Shown here piece after piece: positions 8,258 to 15,360 of a DNA stretch of 64,000 nt. The stretch lies in NCBI GenBank assembly GCA_000431335.1, contig FR888054.1, positions 124,001 to 188,000 of the forward strand, read 5' to 3'. Both the position numbers and the translations under genes were made by a program. The DNA comes from Clostridium sp. CAG:343 (lineage in GTDB: Bacteria > Bacillota > Clostridia > TANB77 > CAG-508). A model generated the notes under the pieces. That model did no database searches. It saw nothing but the letters and a program-made list of their open reading frames with translations, and was not told the DNA's origin. Every line of letters starts with the position of its first letter. The stretch's first letter is position 1.

Positions 8258-9401
8258 GGAAAAAATCAAACAAATTTTAAAAAGCAAAATAAATATTCCA
8301 AGTGGGTATGTTGATGCAATTAATACAGCGTTCATTAAAAAGGGAAAAAGTAATCATTTTATAAAAATATTAACAACTACTTGTGCAGGAATTATATTAA
8401 CCAGCGGAATTGTTTTGGCAGGATATAATATCTATCAAAAAATATGGAAAGAACCAGAGATGGTTAAAAATAGCGATATAGAAAAGTCATTAGAAAATAA
8501 AGAAATCTCAAAAGAGGATCAGGAGAAGTTAATTACAACTGAAGAGGCAAAGAAAAAATCATTAGAAATATTAAATGCACTTGGATATGAAGAATTAAAA
8601 ATTGAAGAAGCAGAACTTAAAAATTCAAATAATACAATTTATTTTGATATAAAAATAGTAGGCAATAACAAGTTTAATGTTTTAATTGATGGTAAAAACG
8701 GAAAATTAATTGGAATTAATAACTTAAATAATATTTATAATGATATAAGTCAAATATCTGAAATGGAAGCAAAAGAAGATGCTGTATATATAAGTGAAAA
8801 TTTAAAACTAGATAACGAAAAATATGAATTAAATTATTGTAAAGAAGAAAGCAGTTGTTATGGAGAAAAGCAATATAAAATATGGGTAGCGAGTTTTAAT
8901 AAAAAGTATGATGAAAGATATAATCCCTATGACAGTATGAAAATTTACTTTTATGAAAGCAATAAAATCATAAAATTAGATTCTGTAATAATCAATAAAG
9001 ATGAGAATTTTCAAAATAATGAAATAAAAATTAGTGAAGATGATGCAAAAAGCATTTCAATAGAAAAAGAAAAACAATTAAGTCAATTAGAAATTATTGA
9101 TATAGCCTCTGAATTAGAAATAAGAAAAATGAATACATATATTTTCAAATTAGAAAATAATATTGATGATGCTAATATAGATGAAAGTAACGAAGAAACT
9201 ACTATATATAAAACAGAAAATATTACGCGAAATGTATGGATAGTGAGAATAAAGCACAATAAGCCGGAAAATATAAATTTTAGCACAAGCCTAGAATATA
9301 ATAAACAAATGGATAAAAAATATTATATTGATGCAACCACAGGTGAAATAATTGGAGGAGAAGACTTTTTTGAAAAAATGAACAATCCATTGTATAACTA
9401 A
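8241..9401 (+). CDS. Membrane-anchored anti-sigma-like protein with PepSY-like ectodomain
   Basis: 386 residues from ATG 8241 (AGGAGGA upstream; it overlaps the sigma gene). Residues 1-36 are a short cytosolic part starting MKESSEEKIKQILKSKINIP, the usual place of the sigma-binding segment; a single membrane helix follows (ILTTTCAGIILTSGIVLAGY). The outside part has two repeats of the sort TTEEAKKKSLEILNALGY and SEDDAKSISIEKEKQL and ends YYIDATTGEIIGGEDF, typical of PepSY/YcdB-like domains. Inference: it holds the sigma factor until an envelope signal arrives. Its ligand is unknown. Confidence 0.72.
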   Translation: MKESSEEKIKQILKSKINIPSGYVDAINTAFIKKGKSNHFIKILTTTCAGIILTSGIVLAGYNIYQKIWKEPEMVKNSDIEKSLENKEISKEDQEKLITTEEAKKKSLEILNALGYEELKIEEAELKNSNNTIYFDIKIVGNNKFNVLIDGKNGKLIGINNLNNIYNDISQISEMEAKEDAVYISENLKLDNEKYELNYCKEESSCYGEKQYKIWVASFNKKYDERYNPYDSMKIYFYESNKIIKLDSVIINKDENFQNNEIKISEDDAKSISIEKEKQLSQLEIIDIASELEIRKMNTYIFKLENNIDDANIDESNEETTIYKTENITRNVWIVRIKHNKPENINFSTSLEYNKQMDKKYYIDATTGEIIGGEDFFEKMNNPLYN

Positions 9402-9407
9402 TAAGCC

Positions 9408-9440
9408 AAGAAGGAGCTGAAATACAACTCCTTCTTTTGG
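9408..9440 (+). terminator. Terminator of the sigma/anti-sigma operon
   Basis: AGAAGGAG and CTCCTTCT form a perfect 8-bp stem with an 11-base loop, followed by TTT. It separates this operon from the convergent secreted gene. Confidence 0.75.
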
Positions 9441-9462
9441 TAGAAAGCTAGAATATGGTTAA

Positions 9463-9930
9463 TTAACTAATATAGTACCAGTATTCAATAAAAGCTCGTC
9501 TGTAATATCCAGGCGGATTTGAGATGCTACTTGCATCAAAGAAGATTTGGACTTGTTGACCGTAACTTACTGGGCAAGTAACCTCAAAGTCAACAAGACC
9601 ACTTCTATTATCATCCTTTGTAATACTAGCATTTCCAATTGCCCCACCATATGCATACCTTATTTGTGCAGTTAATCTAATGGGGCTTACAGCAGCATGA
9701 GCATCTTCTCCATAAAAATGCCCTACTATGTGTAAAGTACCTGTTCTTTTGATTGTTTTTACCTGCGTTAAGTTGTTATCTGTCATGTGCATAGAACCAA
9801 CATAGGTTTTAGTTGAACTTGACCAATCTTCGGCACCAGCTGCAAATGCAGGAACTGCAGATGTTATTATCATTGCACACATAAGTACAAAACTAATAAT
9901 AAACCGTGTTGCTTTATTTTTTACCTTCAT
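9463..9930 (-). CDS. Secreted protein, paralogue of the 11010-11501 product
   Basis: 155 residues. Signal peptide: charged MKVKNKATR, a hydrophobic stretch, and cleavage after VPAFA. The mature part has DNNLTQVKTIKRTGTLHIV, then strand-like segments, GQQVQIFFDASSISNPPGYY and a final aromatic strand. The same landmarks occur in the same order in the protein at 11010-11501 (DNLTPVKTI, GQRIQVYWDISSQYNPPGPY). Probably an all-beta extracellular domain; I do not recognise the family. Codon 9 is CGG, otherwise absent from intact genes here. Divergent from the response regulator across a region with AGTA repeats. Confidence 0.72.
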   Translation of the reverse strand: MKVKNKATRFIISFVLMCAMIITSAVPAFAAGAEDWSSSTKTYVGSMHMTDNNLTQVKTIKRTGTLHIVGHFYGEDAHAAVSPIRLTAQIRYAYGGAIGNASITKDDNRSGLVDFEVTCPVSYGQQVQIFFDASSISNPPGYYRRAFIEYWYYIS

Positions 9931-10037
9931 AATAAAATATCCTCCTTAAAATGCATCAGTAGTATTTTTCTAGCTCTCTACCTGTATCTATTCAAAAAGG
10001 ATAGATATTAATTATATATATAACTAGAACAGAAAAA

Positions 10038-10060
10038 AGTAAAAAAAGTAAAAAAAAGTA
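10038..10060. promoter_or_regulatory. Three AGTA-poly(A) direct repeats between divergent genes
   Basis: AGTA words at 10038, 10047 and 10057, each preceded by a run of 5-7 A, giving 9-10 base periodicity (one helical turn). They lie in the shared 188-base regulatory region of the secreted protein (minus) and the response regulator (plus). Two copies in the opposite orientation stand before the second secreted gene (10845-10858). Likely operator for the regulator; inference. Confidence 0.5.
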
Positions 10061-10118
10061 AAAATGTGAAAGATAAAAGTATATAAAAGGACTCTTATAT
10101 TATAGGGGAAGTGAGAGT

Positions 10119-10841
10119 ATGACAAATGTTCTAGTAGTAGAAGATAATTTTTATCAATCAAAGCAAATTATTAATTATTTATCTCAAAGAAATAAAGAAT
10201 TAAAATTATATAGTATGGTTTATTCTGGAGAAGAAGCATTAGAAATAATAGAAGAACAAAAAGTTGATATTATTATACTAGATTTAAAATTAAAAGGGAT
10301 GAACGGAGTAGATGTTATTAAAGAAATTGAATACAAAAAGATAGAAAAATATAGAAGTTCCATAATTGTTGTTTCTGGAGATTATTCTATGATAAGACAA
10401 GTTTATAATAGTGATTACATATATAGATGCTTTTTAAAACCTTTTAATTTTAATGAGATTGAAGAAAGTATAGAGAAAATTATCTGTGAAAATAATTATG
10501 AAATGGAAACAGATGTAAAATCAAAAATAAACAAAGAATTGAAAAAATTAAAATTTAATTTTACATATAAGGGAACAAAATACTTATCTGAATGTATATA
10601 TCAAATATATAAATCAAACGAATCGGATGTAGATAATTTATCTAAAGAGTTTTATCCTATTGTGGCAGAAAAATATAATAAATCGGTTAATACTATTTAT
10701 GGAAATATAAAGCAGGCAATTAATGCAATGTTTTTTGATTGCGAAGAGAGAATATTAAAAGAATATTTTAAATATAGTTTTGTCGTTAAGCCAAAGCCAA
10801 AAGAAATTGTTTATATAATATTAAATAAATTATATGGATAA
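10119..10841 (+). CDS. Orphan response regulator, Spo0A-like
   Basis: 240 residues. Receiver domain 1-120: acidic pair EDN near residues 8-10, phosphoacceptor Asp in IIILDLKLKGMNG, Ser/Thr-type switch in IIVVSGD, and Lys in FLKPFNF. The C-terminal 110 residues match the Spo0A effector fold: YKGTKYLSECIYQIYKS, then LSKEFYPIVAEKYNKSVNTI and YGNIKQAINAMFFDCE. Spo0A binds TGTCGAA-type boxes, but none is evident here; the AGTA repeats are an alternative site. No histidine kinase is encoded nearby. It lies between the two secreted paralogues and likely controls them. Confidence 0.82.
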   Translation: MTNVLVVEDNFYQSKQIINYLSQRNKELKLYSMVYSGEEALEIIEEQKVDIIILDLKLKGMNGVDVIKEIEYKKIEKYRSSIIVVSGDYSMIRQVYNSDYIYRCFLKPFNFNEIEESIEKIICENNYEMETDVKSKINKELKKLKFNFTYKGTKYLSECIYQIYKSNESDVDNLSKEFYPIVAEKYNKSVNTIYGNIKQAINAMFFDCEERILKEYFKYSFVVKPKPKEIVYIILNKLYG

Positions 10842-10844
10842 ATT

Positions 10845-10858
10845 TACTTTTTTTTACT
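10845..10858. promoter_or_regulatory. Two inverted-orientation TACT repeats upstream of the second secreted gene
   Basis: TACT followed by T runs at 10845 and 10855, ten bases apart: the reverse complement of the AGTA-poly(A) words at 10038-10060. A TATAAT lies at 10887-10892, so the repeats fall about 30-45 bases upstream of the -10 box, where an activator could contact polymerase. Confidence 0.45.
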
Positions 10859-11009
10859 TTTTCCGTGCCGTTATGGCAAAATATTTTATAATGTATAATG
10901 TATACTGCATATGAATTACATAGTGCAACATATGATATTAAAATGGCAAGTGTCATTTTAATATAACAAGTATGTGAGAGATATTTTTTTCATAATGGAG
11001 GTATAGAAG

Positions 11010-11501
11010 ATGACAAGATTTAAAGCAACATTTCTATCACTTTTTCTAGCATTAGGTATGATACTAGGAACAACTACAGCTTATGCTGCTGAAACACGGT
11101 CAGGAACAGAAGTTTGGCATTTAGGAGAGGCAACAGTTGGCTCTTTTGTAGTTGAAAATGATAATCTTACACCTGTGAAGACAATAGGAGATGATGGAAA
11201 GTTATTTATTTGGACGCAATTTTCACGTGCAGATAGTTCATCGTATCCACCTATTGTTGTAACAGTAGAATTAAGAGATTATGATACAGGAGCAGTTCTT
11301 GACAGAGTTCAATACAAAGAAGGCGAAACAATAGATCGCGTTTTATATTATCCTAATGCTAAAAAAGGACAAAGAATCCAAGTGTATTGGGATATTAGCA
11401 GTCAGTATAATCCACCTGGACCATACAGAAAAGCAAATATAACATATGGTTATATACTTTATCAAGATGAAGTTCCACCTGAAGGACCAGGAACTGACTA
11501 A
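11010..11501 (+). CDS. Secreted protein, paralogue of the 9463-9930 product
   Basis: 163 residues. Signal peptide MTRFKATFLSLFLALGMILG with cleavage after AYA. The mature part carries ENDNLTPVKTIGDDGKLFIW, VTVELRDYDTGAVLD, GQRIQVYWDISSQYNPPGPY and RKANITYGY, the same order of landmarks as its paralogue, and ends in a Pro-rich tail. No cysteine, no anchor motif, so probably released. GGAGG precedes the ATG. Codon 30 is CGG, just after the cleavage site; a +1 shift there would hit TAG eight codons later, so here CGG must be read in frame if the protein is made. Family not recognised. Confidence 0.72.
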   Translation: MTRFKATFLSLFLALGMILGTTTAYAAETRSGTEVWHLGEATVGSFVVENDNLTPVKTIGDDGKLFIWTQFSRADSSSYPPIVVTVELRDYDTGAVLDRVQYKEGETIDRVLYYPNAKKGQRIQVYWDISSQYNPPGPYRKANITYGYILYQDEVPPEGPGTD

Positions 11502-11561
11502 AAATACTCTTTGAAAAAATCAAAAATTAAGTAACTATAAATTTTCAATGCTCTCACATAC

Positions 11562-11586
11562 TGGGGACTAACTTGTTTAGTCCCCA
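11562..11586 (+). terminator. Hairpin after the secreted gene
   Basis: TGGGGACTA and TAGTCCCCA make a perfect 9-bp stem with a 7-base loop, 60 bases after the stop codon. The T run is poor (TCATTAAAT), so it may be a weak terminator or a transcript-stabilising hairpin. Confidence 0.55.
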
Positions 11587-11696
11587 TCATTAAATAAAGT
11601 AGAAAAATGCTTTACTTTTCTTGATGTTTAATATATATTGGTTAATATAATAAAGAATACTGAACAAATGTTAATTTTTTTGGAGGAGGAAAACTG

Positions 11697-12890
11697 ATGA
11701 TAAAATTAAGAATAAAAATTATAGGAATTATATTAATAATGATTTGTACTTTACATAGCATAGTTTTAGCTTCATCATCTACTACTAGTTTAAAAAATGA
11801 GCAAGCTGAAAATAACAAAAAAATAAATGAAGCACAATCAGAATTAAAAGACATTCAAGTAGAAAAATCAGATACAATAAAACAAGTAGATGAGTTAACC
11901 TCACAAATAACAGAATATCAAAAACAAATTAGCGAAATAGATAGTAAAATCGAAGAATTAGATAATAAAATACAAACTTCACAAAAAGAAATAGAAGAGG
12001 CACAAAAGAATTATGAAAAAAAAGAAGAATTATTAAAAGCAAGATTAGTTGCTGTTTATGAATCGGGTGAAACTTCTTATTTGGATGTTTTATTAGGCTC
12101 AGAAAGTTTAATTGATTTAATTTCAAACTATTATTTAGTATCTGAAATTGTGATAAGTGATGAAGAATTATTGGAAGAAATACAAAAACAAAAAGAAAAT
12201 ATAGAAAATTCTAAACATGATTTGGAAGTAAGCCAAGAAGAAATGAACACATCAAAAGAACAAAAACAAAATGTATCTGAAGAATTACAAAAGTCAAAAA
12301 CAGAAAAAAATACATATGTTGCAAAATTATCAAATGATGAGAAAGAAATACAAGAACAAATAGAAGATTTAAACCAAGCTAATAAGTCAATAGATGATAA
12401 AATAACCGCAATTATAGCATCTAGCAATAATACTAGCAGTAACAATAACTCTAACAATGGAAATATTAATGTAAATGTAAATGGATCATCCTCAGCAGGA
12501 TTTATAAAACCAGTTAATAGTTATGTCACAACTGGAATGTATTATTCAAGTGGGCAATATCATGGTGCGGTAGATTATGGAGCAGCAGGAATAAATGGAT
12601 TACCTGTATATGCTGTTGGAGATGGAGAAGTAATCCTAGCAGAAGCATTAACTACAAGTTATGGAAATTATATTATTATAAAACATGATAATGGACTATT
12701 TACTTTATATGCACATGGACAAGCAGGCTCAATTGCAGTTTCAAAAGGGCAAAGAGTTTCAAAGGGACAACAAATTATGAGAGTAGGAAATACAGGAAAC
12801 TCGACGGGACCACATTTGCATTTTGAAGTAAGACAATATCCAGGATTATATAATAACAGAGTAGCCCCTTTAGATTATATACCTAGATAG
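11697..12890 (+). CDS. Secreted coiled-coil M23 endopeptidase (EnvC/PcsB-like)
   Basis: 397 residues. Signal peptide 1-25 ending in SIVLAS; residues 30-240 are a long coiled coil (NEQAENNKKINEAQSELKDI and similar heptads) with the YESGETSYLDVLLGSESLID segment seen in PcsB/CwlO-type proteins. After an Asn/Ser linker comes the LytM domain with all metal ligands: H in YHGAVDYG, D after it, LYAHGQ and GPHLHFEVR. Family knowledge: cleaves peptidoglycan cross-bridges, controlled by the coiled coil. GGAGGAGG precedes the ATG. Located in the integrative element next to secreted proteins of unknown role. Confidence 0.9.
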   Translation: MIKLRIKIIGIILIMICTLHSIVLASSSTTSLKNEQAENNKKINEAQSELKDIQVEKSDTIKQVDELTSQITEYQKQISEIDSKIEELDNKIQTSQKEIEEAQKNYEKKEELLKARLVAVYESGETSYLDVLLGSESLIDLISNYYLVSEIVISDEELLEEIQKQKENIENSKHDLEVSQEEMNTSKEQKQNVSEELQKSKTEKNTYVAKLSNDEKEIQEQIEDLNQANKSIDDKITAIIASSNNTSSNNNSNNGNINVNVNGSSSAGFIKPVNSYVTTGMYYSSGQYHGAVDYGAAGINGLPVYAVGDGEVILAEALTTSYGNYIIIKHDNGLFTLYAHGQAGSIAVSKGQRVSKGQQIMRVGNTGNSTGPHLHFEVRQYPGLYNNRVAPLDYIPR

Positions 12891-12966
12891 AGAATAATAG
12901 TATTGATATTTCAAGACGAAATAACTTAGAAATCAGAACAAATGCTTATATGATAATCCTAATAAT

Positions 12967-13140
12967 TTAATTATAATAGAATACATCTCTATGACCAGAC
13001 AGAGATGTGTTTTTTTTGTTGTCTAATCTTCTTATTGTAACAACTAGAGCTACAAATAAGGCAATAGCGACAACAGTTACCATTGCAAGTTTACCAATTA
13101 GTATGTAAATAAAAAGTACATAAACTTGTTCAAATAACAT
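12967..13140 (-). CDS. Small membrane protein, type I toxin/holin-like
   Basis: 57 residues from ATG 13140, which has GGGGAG six bases upstream; longer versions put the start on the ribosome site. One membrane helix (LAMVTVVAIALFVALVVTI) is followed by a basic tail RRLDNKK, the plan of type I toxin and putative holin-like toxin peptides. The 3' end of the frame runs through a strong hairpin with a T run on the plus strand, as expected if an antisense RNA is transcribed there. The toxin role is inference; it could be another small membrane protein. Confidence 0.45.
   Translation of the reverse strand: MLFEQVYVLFIYILIGKLAMVTVVAIALFVALVVTIRRLDNKKNTSLSGHRDVFYYN
12983..13017 (+). terminator. Strong hairpin with T run overlapping the small membrane gene
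   Basis: ACATCTCT and AGAGATGT pair around a 10-base loop and are followed by GTTTTTTTT on the plus strand. It can end M23 transcription or an antisense RNA to the small gene. Confidence 0.75.
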
Positions 13141-13514
13141 ATACATCTCCCCGTTCATAAAGAAAGCGACACTCCACACACTGTTTTACTCATTTTCTTT
13201 TATTATTAGACTTATTTGTTCGTTGTAAATCAAGCAAACAAGTCTATTTTTTTAAATAAAAATGAATACAAAAAATTAATAATAAAAATTTTTTGCCATA
13301 CTAAAATTGCTTAAAAATGCCTAAATATCAATAAAAATTTTTTTTTAGGCGTGCTTATTGAAATTTACAAAAAAAGGTTATAAAATTATATACGAGAAAG
13401 GAAGTGATTGGAAAAAAGATTAATAAAAATATAATATAGTGTTTCAAAAAAATTTGCCCTTCCATAAGGCAGTTTATAGTAAATGTGCCTAATCTATATA
13501 TGGAAGTGATATAA
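13141..13514. other. Regulatory stretch upstream of xis/int
   Basis: No gene. It holds a terminator-like hairpin at 13208-13253, AT-rich runs, and the putative promoters of the small minus-strand gene and of xis. The two words TTGCCATACTAAAATTGC and TTGCCCTTCCATAAGGC may be recombinase arm sites, but this is only a suggestion. Confidence 0.4.
13208..13253 (+). terminator. Hairpin with T run
   Basis: AGACTT...TTTG pairs with CAAAC..AAGTCT, followed by ATTTTTTT. Probably ends transcripts coming from the M23 side. Confidence 0.55.
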
Positions 13515-13712
13515 ATGAATGAAAATTTTAATGAAAAAATTGGTTTAAATGTTAGTGAAGCAGCTAACATGCTCGGCATTAGTAAAAACTTAATGAGTGA
13601 ATTAATAAAGTACCCTGATTTTCCTTGCATTAAGTTCAAAAGAAGAATTGTCATTAACAAAAAGAAATTACAGGAATGGTTTGATAAAAATTCTGGAAGA
13701 TTTTTTGTATAA
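13515..13712 (+). CDS. Excisionase-like DNA-binding protein (HTH_17 type)
   Basis: 65 residues: NVSEAANMLGISKNLMSELI then KFKRRIVINKKKLQEWFDKN, a MerR-like winged helix as in Xis proteins of Tn916-type elements. GGAAGTG precedes the ATG. It lies 93 bases before the integrase and points the same way, the usual xis-int order. Role by context: directs the integrase to excision. Confidence 0.82.
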   Translation: MNENFNEKIGLNVSEAANMLGISKNLMSELIKYPDFPCIKFKRRIVINKKKLQEWFDKNSGRFFV

Positions 13713-13805
13713 CATTGCTTTCCTCTATATTTTGCCCTATAATAGAGAATATTAAATATTGTGCTTTTACTTTTAATGTTCTCTATCTTGAATGGAGGCA
13801 AAGTT

Positions 13806-15047
13806 ATGGTAAAAACATCGCAAAACCAATCCGTAAAGAAAAAAAGAAACACCAGAGGAATGGGCTCTATTAGACCCAAAAATGGTGGATATGAAGGAAG
13901 AATAACAATAAAAGCAAATGGCAAATCAAAACAAATATCTTTATTTAACAAAGATAAGAGAATTCTAGTGCAAGAAATGATAAAAGCAAAACAAGAAGCA
14001 AATGACAATGAATATGTAGAAAAAGACAAAATAACTTTAGAAGAGTGGCTAAAGAAATGGATTCGTATTCATAAAAAACCATTTGTTAAGCCTAGAACTC
14101 TACAAGGGTACATTGAAAAAATCAAAACAAACATTATTCCCTATTTAGGTAACTATCCTATGCAATCGCTAGATAGATTAATTCTTCAAGAATATTTTTC
14201 AGATTTAACAACGGGAAATGAAAAAAATGGCATCAAAAAATACTCTCCTAAAACAATTAAGGAAATAAAAAGTATTCTAAATATGGCTTTTACAGATGCT
14301 GAAATTGATAAAATAATAAAATTTAATCCTATTCCAACAATTCGTACACCGAAAGTGCAAAGACAGAAGAAGAAACCTATTATATCACCAGCAGAGCAAC
14401 AACAACTAATAGAAATATTATTGTCTGAAACAAATGGACTATGCTATATTTTTATAATGAATACAGGTGTTAGACCAGGAGAAAATGGTGGGATGAAATG
14501 GAAACATTACAGCTATGAAAATGCTAATGTAAAAGTAAGAGATAATTATGGAAAAGTAACCTATTATGATGATAATTTTGAAAAAATCGAATCTACTTAT
14601 GAAGAAAAAGACTTGAAAACACCATCTAGTTATAGAAACATACCATTGCAAAATTGGTTAAATAATTTAATGCATACATATATGCTATATGTTATGAAAC
14701 AAAAAGGATATACCAATAAAAAACAGCTAGATGATGAGTATATTTTTATGAATAGTTTAGGACATGCTTTAAGTAGTGATTATTTATGGGATACACTTGA
14801 TAAGATTTTAAAAAGACATAATTTTAAACATTTAAGTGTTTATCAATTAAGGCATTTATTTGCGACAAGATGCATTGATGTAAACATACCTGTAAATCAA
14901 ATCAAACAATATTTAGGTCATGCTTTAGCGAGTACAACAATGGACTATTATGTTGAATATGATGAAGATACGAATAAAGCTGAAATTGAAAAATTAGAAC
15001 CCATCAATAATATGCAAATAGTACCTAAAATTTTAAAGGGAATGTAA
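13806..15047 (+). CDS. int: Tyrosine integrase of the tRNA-fMet element
   Basis: 413 residues from ATG 13806 (GGAGG seven bases upstream). N-terminal arm-binding region with KKRNTRGMGSIRPKNGGYEG; core-binding SAM-like domain around residues 65-170 (TLEEWLKKWIRIHKKPFVKP); catalytic domain with the first Arg in TGVRPGENGGMKW, H-x-x-R in YQLRHLFATR, the later His in YLGHALASTT and the nucleophile Tyr in MDYYVEY. It ends 150 bases before attR. Function: site-specific integration into and excision from the 3' half of tRNA-fMet. Confidence 0.93.
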   Translation: MVKTSQNQSVKKKRNTRGMGSIRPKNGGYEGRITIKANGKSKQISLFNKDKRILVQEMIKAKQEANDNEYVEKDKITLEEWLKKWIRIHKKPFVKPRTLQGYIEKIKTNIIPYLGNYPMQSLDRLILQEYFSDLTTGNEKNGIKKYSPKTIKEIKSILNMAFTDAEIDKIIKFNPIPTIRTPKVQRQKKKPIISPAEQQQLIEILLSETNGLCYIFIMNTGVRPGENGGMKWKHYSYENANVKVRDNYGKVTYYDDNFEKIESTYEEKDLKTPSSYRNIPLQNWLNNLMHTYMLYVMKQKGYTNKKQLDDEYIFMNSLGHALSSDYLWDTLDKILKRHNFKHLSVYQLRHLFATRCIDVNIPVNQIKQYLGHALASTTMDYYVEYDEDTNKAEIEKLEPINNMQIVPKILKGM

Positions 15048-15055
15048 TATAGTGT

Positions 15056-15085
15056 CTGTCCTTAAAAATACAGTTTAAGGGACAT
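15056..15085. repeat. Inverted repeat after int
   Basis: TGTCCTTAAA and TTTAAGGGACA pair around a short loop. A further GGGACA follows at 15090. Possible terminator or recombination site just inside attR. Confidence 0.5.
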
Positions 15086-15199
15086 GAAAGGGACATTGAT
15101 AAATTTATATAAAAAATCGAAATATTAAATACTTTCGAAATGGTTGCAAGAGTAAGAATATATAAAAATTTTAAAAGATAAAAATTGGAAGAAATGGTC

Positions 15200-15250
15200 G
15201 GGCTCATAACCCAAAGGTCGGTAGTTCGAGTCTACCCCCCGCAACCAATT
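15200..15250 (+). repeat. attR direct repeat (displaced tRNA-fMet 3' half)
   Basis: Copy of 5343-5393 with one substitution (CCCCCCG instead of CCCTCCG). Upstream sequence has no tRNA 5' half, so this is the 3' end displaced by integration. The C makes a G-C pair with position 6 of the tRNA, so this copy probably represents the original chromosomal end. Confidence 0.9.
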
Positions 15251-15255
15251 ATATC

Positions 15256-15290
15256 AAGCATTTGCTAGCAATAGCAAATGTTTTTTTTTT
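15256..15290 (+). terminator. Terminator downstream of attR
   Basis: AGCATTTGCTA pairs with TAGCAAATGTT and is followed by nine or more T. It is probably the original terminator of the tRNA-fMet gene before the element came in. Confidence 0.8.
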
Positions 15291-15299
15291 ATAATCCTA

Positions 15300-15328
15300 T
15301 TGTTAATTAACATAAAACATGATATAAT
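15300..15328 (+). promoter_or_regulatory. Sigma-A promoter for the 895-residue protein
   Basis: TTGTTA (15300-15305), 17-base spacer, TATAAT (15323-15328), 33 bases before the ATG at 15361. Confidence 0.7.
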
Positions 15329-15360
15329 ATATGCCATGGAAAATATATGGAGGAAAATAT

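Larger units (their letters stand above)
5343..15250 (+). mobile_element. 9.9-kb integrative element in the tRNA-fMet gene
   Basis: The boundaries are the 51-bp direct repeats of the tRNA 3' half. A tyrosine integrase (13806-15047) and a small excisionase-like HTH protein (13515-13712) sit at the right end, pointing at attR. The left end carries a replication-initiation-type HTH protein and a possible replication-relaxation protein. No relaxase, coupling protein or secretion genes are present, so it is not self-conjugative. Cargo: ECF sigma and membrane anti-sigma, two paralogous secreted proteins, a Spo0A-like response regulator, an M23 endopeptidase and a toxin-like small membrane protein. 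Confidence 0.9.

Noticed and set aside
15195..15245. Second complete tRNA-fMet gene
   Set aside because: Only the 3' half is present; the upstream sequence belongs to the region after int and forms no D arm or 5' acceptor strand. It is the attR copy.
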